Shown here in pieces: positions 10,094-18,589 of a DNA stretch of 64,000 nt. How positions within the stretch are numbered: position 1 is the stretch's first letter; each line of letters opens with the position of its first letter. This DNA is from Allgaiera indica (GTDB taxonomy: Bacteria; Pseudomonadota; Alphaproteobacteria; Rhodobacterales; Rhodobacteraceae), in NCBI RefSeq assembly GCF_900106675.1, contig NZ_FNOB01000004.1:1-64000 (forward strand). Reading direction: 5' to 3'. The notes under the pieces were generated by a model. The model saw nothing but the letters and a program-made list of their open reading frames with translations, was not told where the DNA came from and did not search any database. The translations under genes and the position numbers were made by a program.

Positions 10094-10360
10094 CTAGGCC
10101 GACAGGGCCTTCACGCGCGAGGCCAGGCGCGACATCTTGCGCGAGGCCGTGTTCTTGTGCAGCACACCCTTGGTCACGCCGCGGGCCAGTTCGGGCTGGG
10201 CGCTCTTCAGGGCCTCGACTGCAACCGCCGGATCGCCGGCGCTGATCGCTTCTTCCACCTTGCGCAGGTAGGTGCGGATCCGCGAGCGGCGCGCCTTGTT
10301 CACGGCATAGCGCGCCTCGTTCTGACGAGTGCGCTTCTTGGATTGGGGCGTATTGGCCAT
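10094..10360 (-). CDS. rpsT: 30S ribosomal protein S20
   Basis: Small basic ribosomal protein that binds 16S rRNA. The 88-residue product begins [20 protein letters not shown], the conserved start of S20, and is rich in Lys and Arg with a long helical layout. Length is typical. It is flanked by its own promoter and a strong terminator, so it is a single-gene unit upstream of dnaA, an arrangement common in Rhodobacterales. Confidence 0.98.
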   Translation of the reverse strand: MANTPQSKKRTRQNEARYAVNKARRSRIRTYLRKVEEAISAGDPAVAVEALKSAQPELARGVTKGVLHKNTASRKMSRLASRVKALSA

Positions 10361-10404
10361 GGGTGTCGGTTCCGGTTCTCGGTTCGGGATAATCTGAAAA
10401 CGCG

Positions 10405-10433
10405 CTTCTAGGACCGACTCGGGCGCAAGTCAA
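10405..10433 (-). promoter_or_regulatory. Predicted sigma-70 promoter of rpsT
   Basis: Minus-strand TTGACT and TAGAAG are separated by 17 bases, with the -10 box about 45 bases before the rpsT start. The -35 box matches consensus at five of six positions. Confidence 0.7.
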
Positions 10434-10509
10434 CTCTTGCGGCCCATGTTTTTTGGCCGTTTCCCGAAACCGCGCCGGTTCCGCGCGGTCCGTTGGTGAT
10501 CTCGGCGCC

Positions 10510-10560
10510 GGGGGTTTCACACCCCCGGACCCCCGTGGAGTATTTTCGCCAAGATGAAAT
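10510..10560 (+). repeat. Interspersed hairpin element, type A tail (rpsT-tauE gap)
   Basis: GGGGGT, loop TTCAC and ACCCCC form the head hairpin, then GGACCCCCGT leads into GGAGTATTTTCGCCAAGATG and AAAT. It lies in the 328-base space between the divergent rpsT promoter and the end of the TauE/SafE gene. Apart from this element and the rpsT promoter I see nothing in that space (10361-10688). Confidence 0.85.
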
Positions 10561-10688
10561 GAGATGCGAGGTGGGTGCGAGGCCTTCGCGTCGGGCCGCG
10601 CGTATCACGCTACGGTGCCGGTCGGGGTAGTGATGGTGACCAAGCAAGGCCGTGCAGGAGCGTCTGCCCGGTGTCGCGCGACGGCGCA

Positions 10689-11459
10689 CTAGCCCAGCAA
10701 GCCCCGGCGCACGAGGTTCACCCCCGCCAGTGCCAGCAACGCCAGCGTCCACCACCGGAACCGGACCGGATCCAGCCGGTCGTGCAGGCGAAAGCCCAGC
10801 CACATCCCCAGCGCGGCGGGAATCACCATCAGCGCCGACAGGGGCAGCGTCGTGGCGTTCAACACGCCAGAGCGCAGATGGGCCACGAGCAGCATCATCG
10901 ACCCGATCAGGAACACGACGCCCTGGACCCTCAGCTGTTCGCGCTTTTCCGTTCCGGTCGACAGCAGATAGACGATCAGCGGTGGGCCCCATACCCCGGA
11001 GATCCCGCCATAGAGCCCTGCCACGACACCCAGCAGCGTTGCCGCGCGGGCGCGGTGGTGGATCGGGATGATCATCGGGATTCCCGCCAGCTGCACGCCG
11101 GCGAAGGCGATGATCGGCACACCCAGCAGGACAAACATCACCGCGTTCGGGATCATCAGCACGAACTGGGCCGAGATCAGGATGAACAGCACCGTCACCC
11201 CCAGGAACAGCCGGAACTTCACCGCCGATTCCCAGGCCGCCCGCGGTCCTTGCCGAAACGCCTGGGCGAAGTTGGTCAGCAAGGTCGGCAGGATCAGCGC
11301 CGCCAGGGCCTCATGCCCGGGCAGGAACGAGCCCAGGCCCGAAATCATGATCATCGGCATGGCAAAGCCGACCGCGCCCTTTACGAGGCCCGCGAACAGC
11401 GTGATGCCGAATGCCAGCATGAAGGTTACCGGCGGCAGCCCGCCGATCAGATGCTCCAT
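10689..11459 (-). CDS. TauE/SafE-family sulfite/sulfonate exporter-like permease
   Basis: A 256-residue integral membrane protein with about eight predicted helices. It has the duplicated pattern of the TauE/SafE (DUF81) family: GLVKGAVGFAMPMIMISGLG in the first half and GVVAGLYGGISGVWGPPLIV in the second half, each with the glycine-rich re-entrant motif. Family members move sulfite, sulfoacetate or related anions; the substrate here is unknown. It is divergent from mcd and has no obvious operon partner. Confidence 0.9.
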   Translation of the reverse strand: MEHLIGGLPPVTFMLAFGITLFAGLVKGAVGFAMPMIMISGLGSFLPGHEALAALILPTLLTNFAQAFRQGPRAAWESAVKFRLFLGVTVLFILISAQFVLMIPNAVMFVLLGVPIIAFAGVQLAGIPMIIPIHHRARAATLLGVVAGLYGGISGVWGPPLIVYLLSTGTEKREQLRVQGVVFLIGSMMLLVAHLRSGVLNATTLPLSALMVIPAALGMWLGFRLHDRLDPVRFRWWTLALLALAGVNLVRRGLLG

Positions 11460-11563
11460 GACGCGTCTCCATTTTCCGACCTTTTAGACGGGAAGCAGCG
11501 GCAGCGCAGCGCCTTTCTGGCAGCGACACTTTTGTGCGCATGGCAGCTTCACGGCGAATTTTT

Positions 11564-11576
11564 GTTGCGCCGCAAC
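11564..11576. promoter_or_regulatory. Candidate operator upstream of mcd
   Basis: GTTGCG, a central C and CGCAAC form a perfect 13-bp palindrome, followed directly by TGCGAA, 46 bases before the mcd start codon. Genes of the ethylmalonyl-CoA and propionyl-CoA routes in Rhodobacterales are controlled by short-chain acyl-CoA regulators that recognise TTTGCAAA-like half sites. This palindrome is similar but not identical, so the assignment is an inference. Confidence 0.35.
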
Positions 11577-11622
11577 TGCGAAGGGCTTATCAGATTTCGC
11601 ACATGCAGAAACGGAGATGACC

Positions 11623-13287
11623 ATGCCGCATGATGGTGCGCCCCCCGGTGCAGACTCGCCGATCCTGCCGGATCTTCGCGCCAAGGCCGAAGCCGCCGTG
11701 CCGGTCGCCGAGGCACTGCTGGCCAAGGCGGTCGCCAGGCTGCGCGCGCAGGTGGTGCAGGATGGCAAGGTCTCGGCCGCGGCGCTGGAGGCCGAGCAAT
11801 TCGCGGCCCATGCGCTGGCGTGGCTGGCCACCTATGTGGAAAGCCTGCGCCAGATGGCGGCCTGGGCCGGGCGGGTCGCCGACCAGGGCGCCTTCGGCGA
11901 GATGGAGGCGCTGCTGTTGCAGATCGGCATGGGGGAATACATGTCCCAGATCGCCGGCGGCGTCCCGATGAGCCAGGGCGAGGTCGCGCGGCTTGCCGAT
12001 CTGGGCCTCGATGCGCCCGACTGGGGCCTGGCGGCGCCCCTTCTGCGTGGCAACAGCGCGGCGGCGCGCGCCCGGCTTGCCGCCCTGATGCGCGACAATC
12101 ACGGGCGGGCGACCTTTGGTGCATCGGGTCTGGACGAGGAACTGGAAATGATCCGCGACCAGTTCCGCCGCTATGCCGATGATCGCATCGCCCCCCATGC
12201 CCATGATTGGCACCTGAAAGACGAACTTATCCCGATCGAGGTGATCGAGGAGTTGGCGGAACTTGGCGTCTTCGGCCTGACGATTCCAGAGAATCTGGGC
12301 GGGCTGGGCCTTTCCAAGGCGTCGATGGTGGTGGTCAGCGAGGAACTCAGCCGCGGCTATATCGGCGTGGGCTCGCTCGGCACCCGGTCCGAGATCGCGG
12401 CCGAACTGATTCTATGTGGCGGCACGGATGCGCAAAAAAGCCATTGGCTTCCCAAGATCGCCAGCGGCGAGGTGCTGCCGACGGCTGTGTTCACCGAGCC
12501 CAACACCGGATCGGACCTGGGCAGCCTTCGCACCCGCGCGGTGAAGGACGGCGACCTCTACAAGGTGACCGGCAACAAGACCTGGATCACCCATGCCGCC
12601 CGCGCCCATATCATGACGCTTCTGGCGCGCACCGATCCCGAGACCACCGATTACCGCGGCCTGTCGATGTTCATCGCCGAAAAGACCCCGGGCGACGACG
12701 AAAACCCCTTCCCCACATCCGGCATGACCGGCGGCGAGATCGAGGTGCTGGGCTACCGCGGCATGAAGGAATACGAACTGGGCTTCGACGGCTTCGAGAT
12801 AAAGGCCGGCAACCTTCTGGGCGAGGTCGAGGGCCAGGGATTCAAGCAACTCATGCAGACCTTCGAATCCGCCCGCATCCAGACCGCGGCCCGTGCCATC
12901 GGCGTCGCGCAGAACGCGCTGGAAGTGGGGATGCGCTATGCCGAGGACCGCAAGCAGTTCGGCAAGTCGCTGATCGAATTTCCCCGCGTCGCGGGCAAGC
13001 TGGCGATGATGGCGGTCGAAATCATGATCGCCCGCCAACTGACCTATTTCGCCGCCTGGGAGAAAGACCACGACCGGCGCTGCGACCTGGAGGCCGGGAT
13101 GGCCAAGCTGCTGGGCGCCCGCGTCGCCTGGGCGGCGGCGGACAACGCGCTGCAGATCCATGGCGGCAACGGTTTCGCGTTGGAGTACCAGATCAGCCGG
13201 ATCCTGTGTGACGCGCGCATTCTCAATATCTTCGAGGGCGCGGCCGAAATCCAGGCTCAGGTAATCGCCCGCCGCCTGTTGGCCTGA
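11623..13287 (+). CDS. mcd: (2S)-methylsuccinyl-CoA dehydrogenase, ethylmalonyl-CoA pathway
   Basis: FAD enzyme of the acyl-CoA dehydrogenase superfamily that oxidises (2S)-methylsuccinyl-CoA to mesaconyl-CoA during acetyl-CoA assimilation. The 554-residue product has an N-terminal extension of about 150 residues (with MSQIAGGVPMSQGEVARLAD near its end) before the dehydrogenase core, which is the distinguishing feature of Mcd. The core shows AVFTEPNTGSDLGSLRT (flavin and substrate site), RIQTAARAIGVAQNALEVGM, and the C-terminal QIHGGNGFALEYQISRILCD. An ATG at 11617 directly abuts the GGAG box, so the ATG at 11623, six bases after it, is preferred. The gene stands alone. Generic acyl-CoA dehydrogenase is the alternative, less likely given the N-terminal domain. 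Confidence 0.88.
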   Translation: MPHDGAPPGADSPILPDLRAKAEAAVPVAEALLAKAVARLRAQVVQDGKVSAAALEAEQFAAHALAWLATYVESLRQMAAWAGRVADQGAFGEMEALLLQIGMGEYMSQIAGGVPMSQGEVARLADLGLDAPDWGLAAPLLRGNSAAARARLAALMRDNHGRATFGASGLDEELEMIRDQFRRYADDRIAPHAHDWHLKDELIPIEVIEELAELGVFGLTIPENLGGLGLSKASMVVVSEELSRGYIGVGSLGTRSEIAAELILCGGTDAQKSHWLPKIASGEVLPTAVFTEPNTGSDLGSLRTRAVKDGDLYKVTGNKTWITHAARAHIMTLLARTDPETTDYRGLSMFIAEKTPGDDENPFPTSGMTGGEIEVLGYRGMKEYELGFDGFEIKAGNLLGEVEGQGFKQLMQTFESARIQTAARAIGVAQNALEVGMRYAEDRKQFGKSLIEFPRVAGKLAMMAVEIMIARQLTYFAAWEKDHDRRCDLEAGMAKLLGARVAWAAADNALQIHGGNGFALEYQISRILCDARILNIFEGAAEIQAQVIARRLLA

Positions 13288-13295
13288 TCCGCCTG

Positions 13296-13365
13296 CTTTC
13301 ATTGTTCCCCAAGTACGCACGCGGCATTCAACGCCAGGCCGGCGTATTTACGGGAACAATGAAAG
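13296..13365. repeat. Inverted pair of type B repeat tails after mcd
   Basis: The left arm (13296-13318, starting CTTTCATTGTTCCC) is nearly the reverse complement of the right arm (13342-13365, ending GGGAACAATGAAAG). Each arm is one copy of the tail seen at 29576 and 63000. The 23-base centre carries no G-rich head. The arms start nine bases after the mcd stop and could fold into a long hairpin acting as a terminator for mcd. Confidence 0.8.
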
Positions 13366-13453
13366 AGAGAATGCCGGGCGCGCTGGCCGTGGACGCCTTG
13401 GGCCACGGCGCTATGCTCATACCGGAACGGACCAGACGTAAGGGAGCGGCCGC

Positions 13454-14893
13454 ATGTATTTGGGGCTCGATATGGGGACTTCGGGGCTCAAGGGTCTTGT
13501 GATCGATGCGGATCAGAAGCCGCTGGCCGAAGCGACCGTACCGCTGAATGCCAGCCGCCCGAGGACTGGCTGGTCGGAACAGGACCCAGCCGACTGGATT
13601 GCCGCCGCAGAGAGGGTGCTGGATGCGCTTGCGGCGAAATCGCCGCTGCGAGAAGTGAAGGCAATCGGCCTTTCGGGGCATATGCATGGGGCGACGCTGC
13701 TGGATGCGGGTGACGCGGTATTGCGGCCTTGCATCCTGTGGAACGACACCCGCGCCGCGCTGGAGGCGGCGGCATTGGACGCGGATTACCGGTTTCGCGC
13801 GATCACCGGCAACATCGTATTCCCGGGGTTCACGGCGCCCAAGCTCGTCTGGCTGCAGCGGCATGAGCCCGAGGTCTTCGGCAAGGTGGCGAAGGTGCTG
13901 CTGCCCAAGGATTACCTGCGACTGTGGCTGACCGGCGATCATGTGACGGAGATGTCGGACGCGGCAGGCACAAGCTGGCTCGACACCGGCAAGCGCGATT
14001 GGAGCGAAGCGTTGCTGGCCGCCACAGGCCTTGGCCGCGCGGCGATGCCTCGGCTGGTCGAGGGGTCCGAGGTTTCGGGCCGACTGCGCCCGGCGCTGGC
14101 GCGGCGCTTCGGGATGCAGGACGCGGTGATCGTCGCGGGTGGCGGCGGCGACAATGCGGCCTCCGGCGTGGGCGTCGGCGCGGTGCGGCCCGGCGAGGCC
14201 TTCGTCAGCCTGGGCACCTCTGGCGTGCTGTTCGCGGTGACCGAGGGCTACCGCCCCGCCCCCGAGACGGCGGTGCATAGCTTTTGCCATGCGTTGCCGG
14301 ACAGCTGGCACCAGATGGGCGTGGTGCTGGCCGCGACCGACGCGCTGAACTGGTACGCGCGGCTGACCGGCACCGAGGCCGGCACCCTGACCGGTGAACT
14401 GGGGGGCTTGAAAGCCCCTGGCAAGACCCTGTTCCTGCCCTATCTGGGTGGCGAGCGGACGCCGCTGAACGACGCGCGGGTGCGGGGCGCATTCCTGGGG
14501 CTGGAACATGCCACGGACAGGGCGGCGGCGACGCGGGCGGTGTTGGAGGGCGTCGCCTTCGCGCTCCGCGATTGCCGCGATGCTCTGGCCGCGACCGGCA
14601 CCGGACTCTCCCGGCTGATCGCCGTGGGCGGCGGGGCGCGGTCGGATTACTGGCTGGCGGCGCTGGCCACGTTGCTGGATATCGAGGTGGCGCGCCCGGT
14701 CGCGGGCGATTTCGGCGCCGCATTCGGGGCCGCGCGGCTGGCGCTGATGGCGGCGACCGGCGCGGGCCCCGAGATCGCCACGGCACCGGAAACCGAGACC
14801 GTCTTCGCCCCGGACCCTACCCTGCGCGACGCGTTCGAGGCCGCCCACGCCCGCTTCACCAAGGCGCAAGCGGCGGTGAGGGAACTGCCCTGA
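13454..14893 (+). CDS. xylB: Xylulokinase
   Basis: FGGY-family kinase that phosphorylates D-xylulose to xylulose 5-phosphate. The 479-residue product starts with the phosphate-binding MYLGLDMGTSGLKGLVIDAD, contains IGLSGHMHGATLLD (the GxMHG substrate motif typical of xylulokinase), the acidic pair NDTR, and the second ATPase motif VSLGTSGVLFAVT. A GGGAG box precedes the ATG. Xylose isomerase, transporter and regulator genes are absent nearby, so it stands alone after mcd. Other FGGY pentulokinases are possible, but the SGHMHG motif favours XylB. Confidence 0.9.
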   Translation: MYLGLDMGTSGLKGLVIDADQKPLAEATVPLNASRPRTGWSEQDPADWIAAAERVLDALAAKSPLREVKAIGLSGHMHGATLLDAGDAVLRPCILWNDTRAALEAAALDADYRFRAITGNIVFPGFTAPKLVWLQRHEPEVFGKVAKVLLPKDYLRLWLTGDHVTEMSDAAGTSWLDTGKRDWSEALLAATGLGRAAMPRLVEGSEVSGRLRPALARRFGMQDAVIVAGGGGDNAASGVGVGAVRPGEAFVSLGTSGVLFAVTEGYRPAPETAVHSFCHALPDSWHQMGVVLAATDALNWYARLTGTEAGTLTGELGGLKAPGKTLFLPYLGGERTPLNDARVRGAFLGLEHATDRAAATRAVLEGVAFALRDCRDALAATGTGLSRLIAVGGGARSDYWLAALATLLDIEVARPVAGDFGAAFGAARLALMAATGAGPEIATAPETETVFAPDPTLRDAFEAAHARFTKAQAAVRELP

Positions 14894-14929
14894 CCCCGTG
14901 GGGGTTGGCCACCGAAGGGAGATCTGCCG

Positions 14930-15379
14930 ATGCTGACGCTGTTCCTTACCTTTCTTGCCGCCACAATTGCCGCCGGATCGACGGGGATGCTGTTCAAGCC
15001 CGGCCCCTGGTATGACGAGTTGGTGAAACCCGATTGGACCCCGCCGAAATGGGCCTTTCCGGTGATCTGGTCCGTGCTTTACCTGCTGATGAGCTATGCC
15101 GCCGCGCGGGTGGCGCTGCGGCCCGGCGCGGGGCAGGCGCTGGCCTTCTGGGCACTTCAGATCGCGTTGAACACGCTTTGGACGCCGGTCTTCTTCGGGG
15201 CGCGGCGGATGGCGCAGGGCATGGTGGTGATCGCGGCGCTGTGGCTTGCGGTTCTGGCGACAGGCTGGGCCTTCTGGCGGATCGACTGGCTTTCCGGGCT
15301 GATCGTGCTGCCCTATCTGGCCTGGGTCACCGTCGCGGCCGGGCTGAACTGGCGGATCTGGCGCGACAACCGCGGATAG
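14930..15379 (+). CDS. tspO: TspO/MBR-family tryptophan-rich membrane protein
   Basis: A 149-residue protein with five predicted membrane helices and the family pattern of Trp and Pro residues: [49 protein letters not shown] and [18 protein letters not shown]. TspO binds porphyrins and heme-related ligands in the envelope; in Rhodobacter it modulates photosynthesis gene expression in response to oxygen. It starts 36 bases after xylB with a GGGAG box and could be cotranscribed with it. No photosynthesis genes are seen here, so a phototrophic role cannot be inferred. Confidence 0.93.
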   Translation: MLTLFLTFLAATIAAGSTGMLFKPGPWYDELVKPDWTPPKWAFPVIWSVLYLLMSYAAARVALRPGAGQALAFWALQIALNTLWTPVFFGARRMAQGMVVIAALWLAVLATGWAFWRIDWLSGLIVLPYLAWVTVAAGLNWRIWRDNRG

Positions 15380-15541
15380 GAAATCCACAGCCCCCCGCCC
15401 GCCGGGGAACGCCCCCGGGCGGCAAAGCGGCGCCCTTCAGGATGCAGCCCCCTTGGCCCAGGCGTGGCCGACAATCGCGAAATCCCGGCGCGTGCGGACG
15501 CGGGCGCATGTATCCTGGATGACGCGTCATGCGCTTCCCCC

Positions 15542-15570
15542 TTGCAGACTCGGGCAGTGTTCCGTATATG
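15542..15570 (+). promoter_or_regulatory. Predicted promoter of the rimP-nusA-ylxR-infB operon
   Basis: TTGCAG and TATATG are separated by 17 bases. Transcription would begin near 15577, giving a leader of almost 90 bases before the rimP start, with a terminator-like hairpin near its end. Confidence 0.6.
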
Positions 15571-15577
15571 CACCTCA

Positions 15578-15649
15578 ACAGCGGTGCCTGAGGGTCCAAA
15601 CCCAGGCTCCACCGAACGTGTATGGCGGGCCGCATGAGCCCGCTTTTTT
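15578..15649 (+). ncRNA. Structured rimP leader, candidate attenuator or small RNA
   Basis: Two hairpins follow the predicted transcription start. The first is around GCCTGAGGGT and ACCCAGGC (15594-15608). The second has GCGGGC (15625-15630), loop CGCATGA and GCCCGC (15638-15643), then six Ts (15644-15649): a textbook intrinsic terminator 16 bases before the rimP ATG. A terminator between promoter and gene suggests attenuation. NusA, encoded downstream, affects hairpin-dependent pausing and termination, so feedback is plausible. Attenuators before rimP have been predicted in other proteobacteria. A free small RNA of about 70 bases is the alternative. Confidence 0.6.
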
Positions 15650-15665
15650 ATTTCTCGGATCACCC

Positions 15666-16274
15666 ATGACCGACCTGATCGCCAAGACCGCCATCGACCG
15701 GCGCCTCGCCTCGATCGTCAGCCCCGCCATCGAGGGGCTGGGGTTCGAGCTGGTGCGCATCCGGCTGATGGGCGGCAAGACCCGCACCCTGCAGATCATG
15801 GCCGACCGGCCCGAGGGCGGCATCGAGGTGGACGATTGCGCGGCGATCTCGACCGCCGTGTCGGCGGTTCTGGATGTCGAGGACCCGCTGGACGATGCCT
15901 ATGTGCTGGAAGTGTCCAGCCCCGGCATCGACCGGCCGCTGACCCGGCTGAAGGATTTCGATGTCTGGGAGGGCTATGAGGCCCGCATCGAGACGACCGA
16001 ACTGATCGACGGCCAGCGCCGCTTCAAGGGCGTGCTGCGCGGCACCGAGGATCAGGACGTTCTGGTCGAGATCGAAAGCCAGGGCGAAACGGTCACCATC
16101 GGCCTCGACTTCGACTGGCTGTCGGACGCGAAACTGATCCTGACCGACGAGTTGATCACCGAGATGCTGCGCCAGAAGAAGGCCTCTGGCGCCATCGACG
16201 AAAGCCAGTTCGACGAGATCGAAACCGAAGACGACGACCCCAACGCTGACCCCACCGCTTCCAAGGAGGAGTGA
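15666..16274 (+). CDS. rimP: Ribosome maturation factor RimP
   Basis: Assembly factor for the 30S subunit. The 202-residue product starts [20 protein letters not shown] and has the family motifs [40 protein letters not shown] and [20 protein letters not shown]. The N-terminal alpha/beta and C-terminal SH3-like domains fit the length, with an acidic tail. It starts right after the leader terminator and ends three bases before nusA, whose AAGGAGG box lies within its last codons. Confidence 0.97.
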   Translation: MTDLIAKTAIDRRLASIVSPAIEGLGFELVRIRLMGGKTRTLQIMADRPEGGIEVDDCAAISTAVSAVLDVEDPLDDAYVLEVSSPGIDRPLTRLKDFDVWEGYEARIETTELIDGQRRFKGVLRGTEDQDVLVEIESQGETVTIGLDFDWLSDAKLILTDELITEMLRQKKASGAIDESQFDEIETEDDDPNADPTASKEE

Positions 16275-16277
16275 GAC

Positions 16278-17942
16278 ATGGCGATTACCTCTGCCAACCA
16301 GCTGGAACTTCTGCAAACCGCCGATGCGGTCGCGCGCGAGAAGATGATCGACCCGGATCTGGTGATCCAGGCGATGGAGGAAAGCCTCGCCCGCGCCGCC
16401 AAGTCGCGCTACGGGGCCGAGATGGACATCCGCGTGTCGATCGACCGCAAGACCGGCAAGGCCACCTTCACCCGGGTGCGTACCGTCGTGGAAGACGACT
16501 TGCTGGAGAATTACCAGGCCGAGCTGACCGTCGAACAGGCGAAACAGTACCTCGCCGATCCGAAGGTGGGCGACGAGATCCGCGACGAGGTGCCGCCGGT
16601 GGATATGGGCCGGATCGCCGCGCAATCGGCCAAGCAGGTGATCTTGCAGAAGGTCCGCGAGGCCGAGCGCGACCGCCAGTACGAGGAATTCAAGGACCGC
16701 GCCGGCACGATCATCAACGGCATCGTCAAGCGTGAGGAATACGGCAACATCATCGTCGATATCGGCCGGGGCGAGGGCATCCTGCGCCGCAACGAGAAGA
16801 TCGGCCGCGAAGCCTATCGCCCGAACGACCGTATCCGCGCCTATATCAAGGACGTGCGCCGCGAGGCCCGGGGCCCGCAGGTGTTCCTGTCGCGCACCGA
16901 TCCGCATTTCATGGCGGAACTGTTCAAGATGGAAGTGCCGGAAATCTACGACGGCATCATCGAGATCAAGGCCGTGGCCCGTGACCCGGGCTCGCGCGCG
17001 AAGATCGCGGTGATTTCCTATGACGGCTCGATCGACCCGGTGGGCGCCTGCGTGGGTATGCGCGGCAGCCGCGTGCAGGCCGTTGTGAACGAGCTTCAGG
17101 GCGAGAAGATCGACATCATCCCGTGGAACGAGGATCAGGCGACGTTCCTGGTGAACGCGCTGCAGCCCGCCGAGGTGACCAAGGTCGTCATCGACGAGGA
17201 GGCCGGCAAGATCGAGGTGGTCGTGCCCGACATGCAGCAATCGCTGGCGATCGGCCGTCGCGGCCAGAACGTGCGTCTGGCCAGCCAGCTGACGGGTCTG
17301 GACATCGACATCCTGACCGAGGCCGATGAAAGCGCCCGCCGCCAGGCCGAATTCGCAGAACGCACGCAGCTGTTCATGGACACGCTGGACGTGGACGAGA
17401 TGATCGCCCAGCTGCTGGTGGCCGAAGGCTTCACCAGCCTCGAAGAGGTCGCCTATGTCGAGATCGACGAACTGCTGTCGATCGACGGCTTCGACGAGGG
17501 GACGGCGGAAGAGCTTCAGGCCCGGGCCCGCGACTTCCTGGAAGAACAGAACCGCAAGGCGATGGAACATGCCCGCGAACTGGGCGTGCAGGACAGCCTG
17601 GTCAACTTCGAGGGCCTGACCCCGCAGATGATCGAAGCGCTGGCCGAGGACGGCGTGCTGACGCTGGAAGACTTCGCCACCTGCGCCGACTGGGAACTGG
17701 CCGGCGGCTGGACCACGGTGAACGGCGAACGGGTCAAGGACGAGGGCGTGCTTGAAAAGTTCGACATGAGCCTTGAGGAGGCGCAGCACCTGGTGATGAC
17801 CGCCCGCATTCAGCTGGGCTGGGTCGACCCCGAGGAACTGGCCGACGACGAGGACGGCGCCGACGAGGCCGCGGAAGATGGCGCCTCTGAGGACGGAGCC
17901 GCCGAAGCCGCGGATGTCGGCGCCAAGGAAGCCGGGGCCTGA
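16278..17942 (+). CDS. nusA: Transcription termination/antitermination factor NusA
   Basis: RNA polymerase-binding elongation factor controlling pausing, termination and antitermination. The 554-residue product has the N-terminal polymerase-binding domain, an S1 domain (from about residue 135, VKREEYGNIIVDIGRGEGIL), two KH domains (GACVGMRGSRVQAVVNELQG and IGRRGQNVRLASQLTG), and a C-terminal part with a helix-hairpin-helix-like repeat (EELLSIDGFDEGTAEELQAR). It ends in an acidic Ala/Glu/Asp tail of about 40 residues, common in alphaproteobacteria. It sits second in the rimP operon. Confidence 0.98.
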   Translation: MAITSANQLELLQTADAVAREKMIDPDLVIQAMEESLARAAKSRYGAEMDIRVSIDRKTGKATFTRVRTVVEDDLLENYQAELTVEQAKQYLADPKVGDEIRDEVPPVDMGRIAAQSAKQVILQKVREAERDRQYEEFKDRAGTIINGIVKREEYGNIIVDIGRGEGILRRNEKIGREAYRPNDRIRAYIKDVRREARGPQVFLSRTDPHFMAELFKMEVPEIYDGIIEIKAVARDPGSRAKIAVISYDGSIDPVGACVGMRGSRVQAVVNELQGEKIDIIPWNEDQATFLVNALQPAEVTKVVIDEEAGKIEVVVPDMQQSLAIGRRGQNVRLASQLTGLDIDILTEADESARRQAEFAERTQLFMDTLDVDEMIAQLLVAEGFTSLEEVAYVEIDELLSIDGFDEGTAEELQARARDFLEEQNRKAMEHARELGVQDSLVNFEGLTPQMIEALAEDGVLTLEDFATCADWELAGGWTTVNGERVKDEGVLEKFDMSLEEAQHLVMTARIQLGWVDPEELADDEDGADEAAEDGASEDGAAEAADVGAKEAGA

Positions 17943-17959
17943 AAGGCGGAGCGCGCGAC

Positions 17960-18589
17960 ATGACCCGGGGTGGGGCCGACAAGCAAGACGACGGGCCCGA
18001 ACGGCGCTGCGTCGTGACGGGGGAAACCGGGCCGAAGTCGGGGCTGATCCGCTTCGTCATCGGCCCCGGTGACGTCGTCGTGCCCGACATACTCGAACGC
18101 CTGCCCGGCCGTGGCATTTGGGTCACGGCCGAGCGGTCGGTGCTGGAAAAGGCGGTCGCGAAGAACTATTTCACCCGTGCGGCCCGGCGGCCGGTCAACC
18201 TGCCCGCCGATCTGGCCGCCGAGACCGAGGCGGTTCTGGCCCGGCGATTGGTCGAGCTGGTATCGCTGTCCCGCAAGGCGGGAGATGCGGTCTGTGGATT
18301 CGAGAAGGTGAAGGAATGGCTGGCGCAGGGCCGCGCGAAGGTTCTGCTGCAGGCTTTCGACGGATCGGAGCGCGGGAAATCCAAGCTCTGGACACCCGAG
18401 GGCGGGCGCTACTTTAACTGCCTGTCCGCTAGGGAAATCGGTTTGGCATTCGGCCGTGAACATGCGATACACAGCGCGCTTGCGGCTGGCGGACTCACCA
18501 AACGTGTTATAGACGAGGCGGCAAGGCTCGCCGGATTGCGCGGGCGGATCGGTGGCAAGACCACCGGGAAGGATACGAAAGACGCATGA
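17960..18589 (+). CDS. YlxR-type RNA-binding protein with C-terminal L7Ae-like region
   Basis: A 209-residue protein. The N-terminal part has the YlxR (DUF448) signature [20 protein letters not shown] and [19 protein letters not shown]. The C-terminal part, from [20 protein letters not shown], resembles the ribosomal L7Ae/YlxQ fold. In Firmicutes these are two separate genes between nusA and infB; in alphaproteobacteria they are commonly fused, as here. A role in RNA binding or nucleoid-associated regulation is inferred from homologues. Its stop overlaps the infB ATG by four bases. Confidence 0.88.
   Translation: MTRGGADKQDDGPERRCVVTGETGPKSGLIRFVIGPGDVVVPDILERLPGRGIWVTAERSVLEKAVAKNYFTRAARRPVNLPADLAAETEAVLARRLVELVSLSRKAGDAVCGFEKVKEWLAQGRAKVLLQAFDGSERGKSKLWTPEGGRYFNCLSAREIGLAFGREHAIHSALAAGGLTKRVIDEAARLAGLRGRIGGKTTGKDTKDA

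Noticed and set aside
15585-15620. Partial tRNA-like T arm in the rimP leader (GGGTCCAAACCC)
   Set aside because: No acceptor, D or anticodon arm could be completed around it; a simple leader hairpin explains it. The E. coli metY-rimP arrangement is not present.
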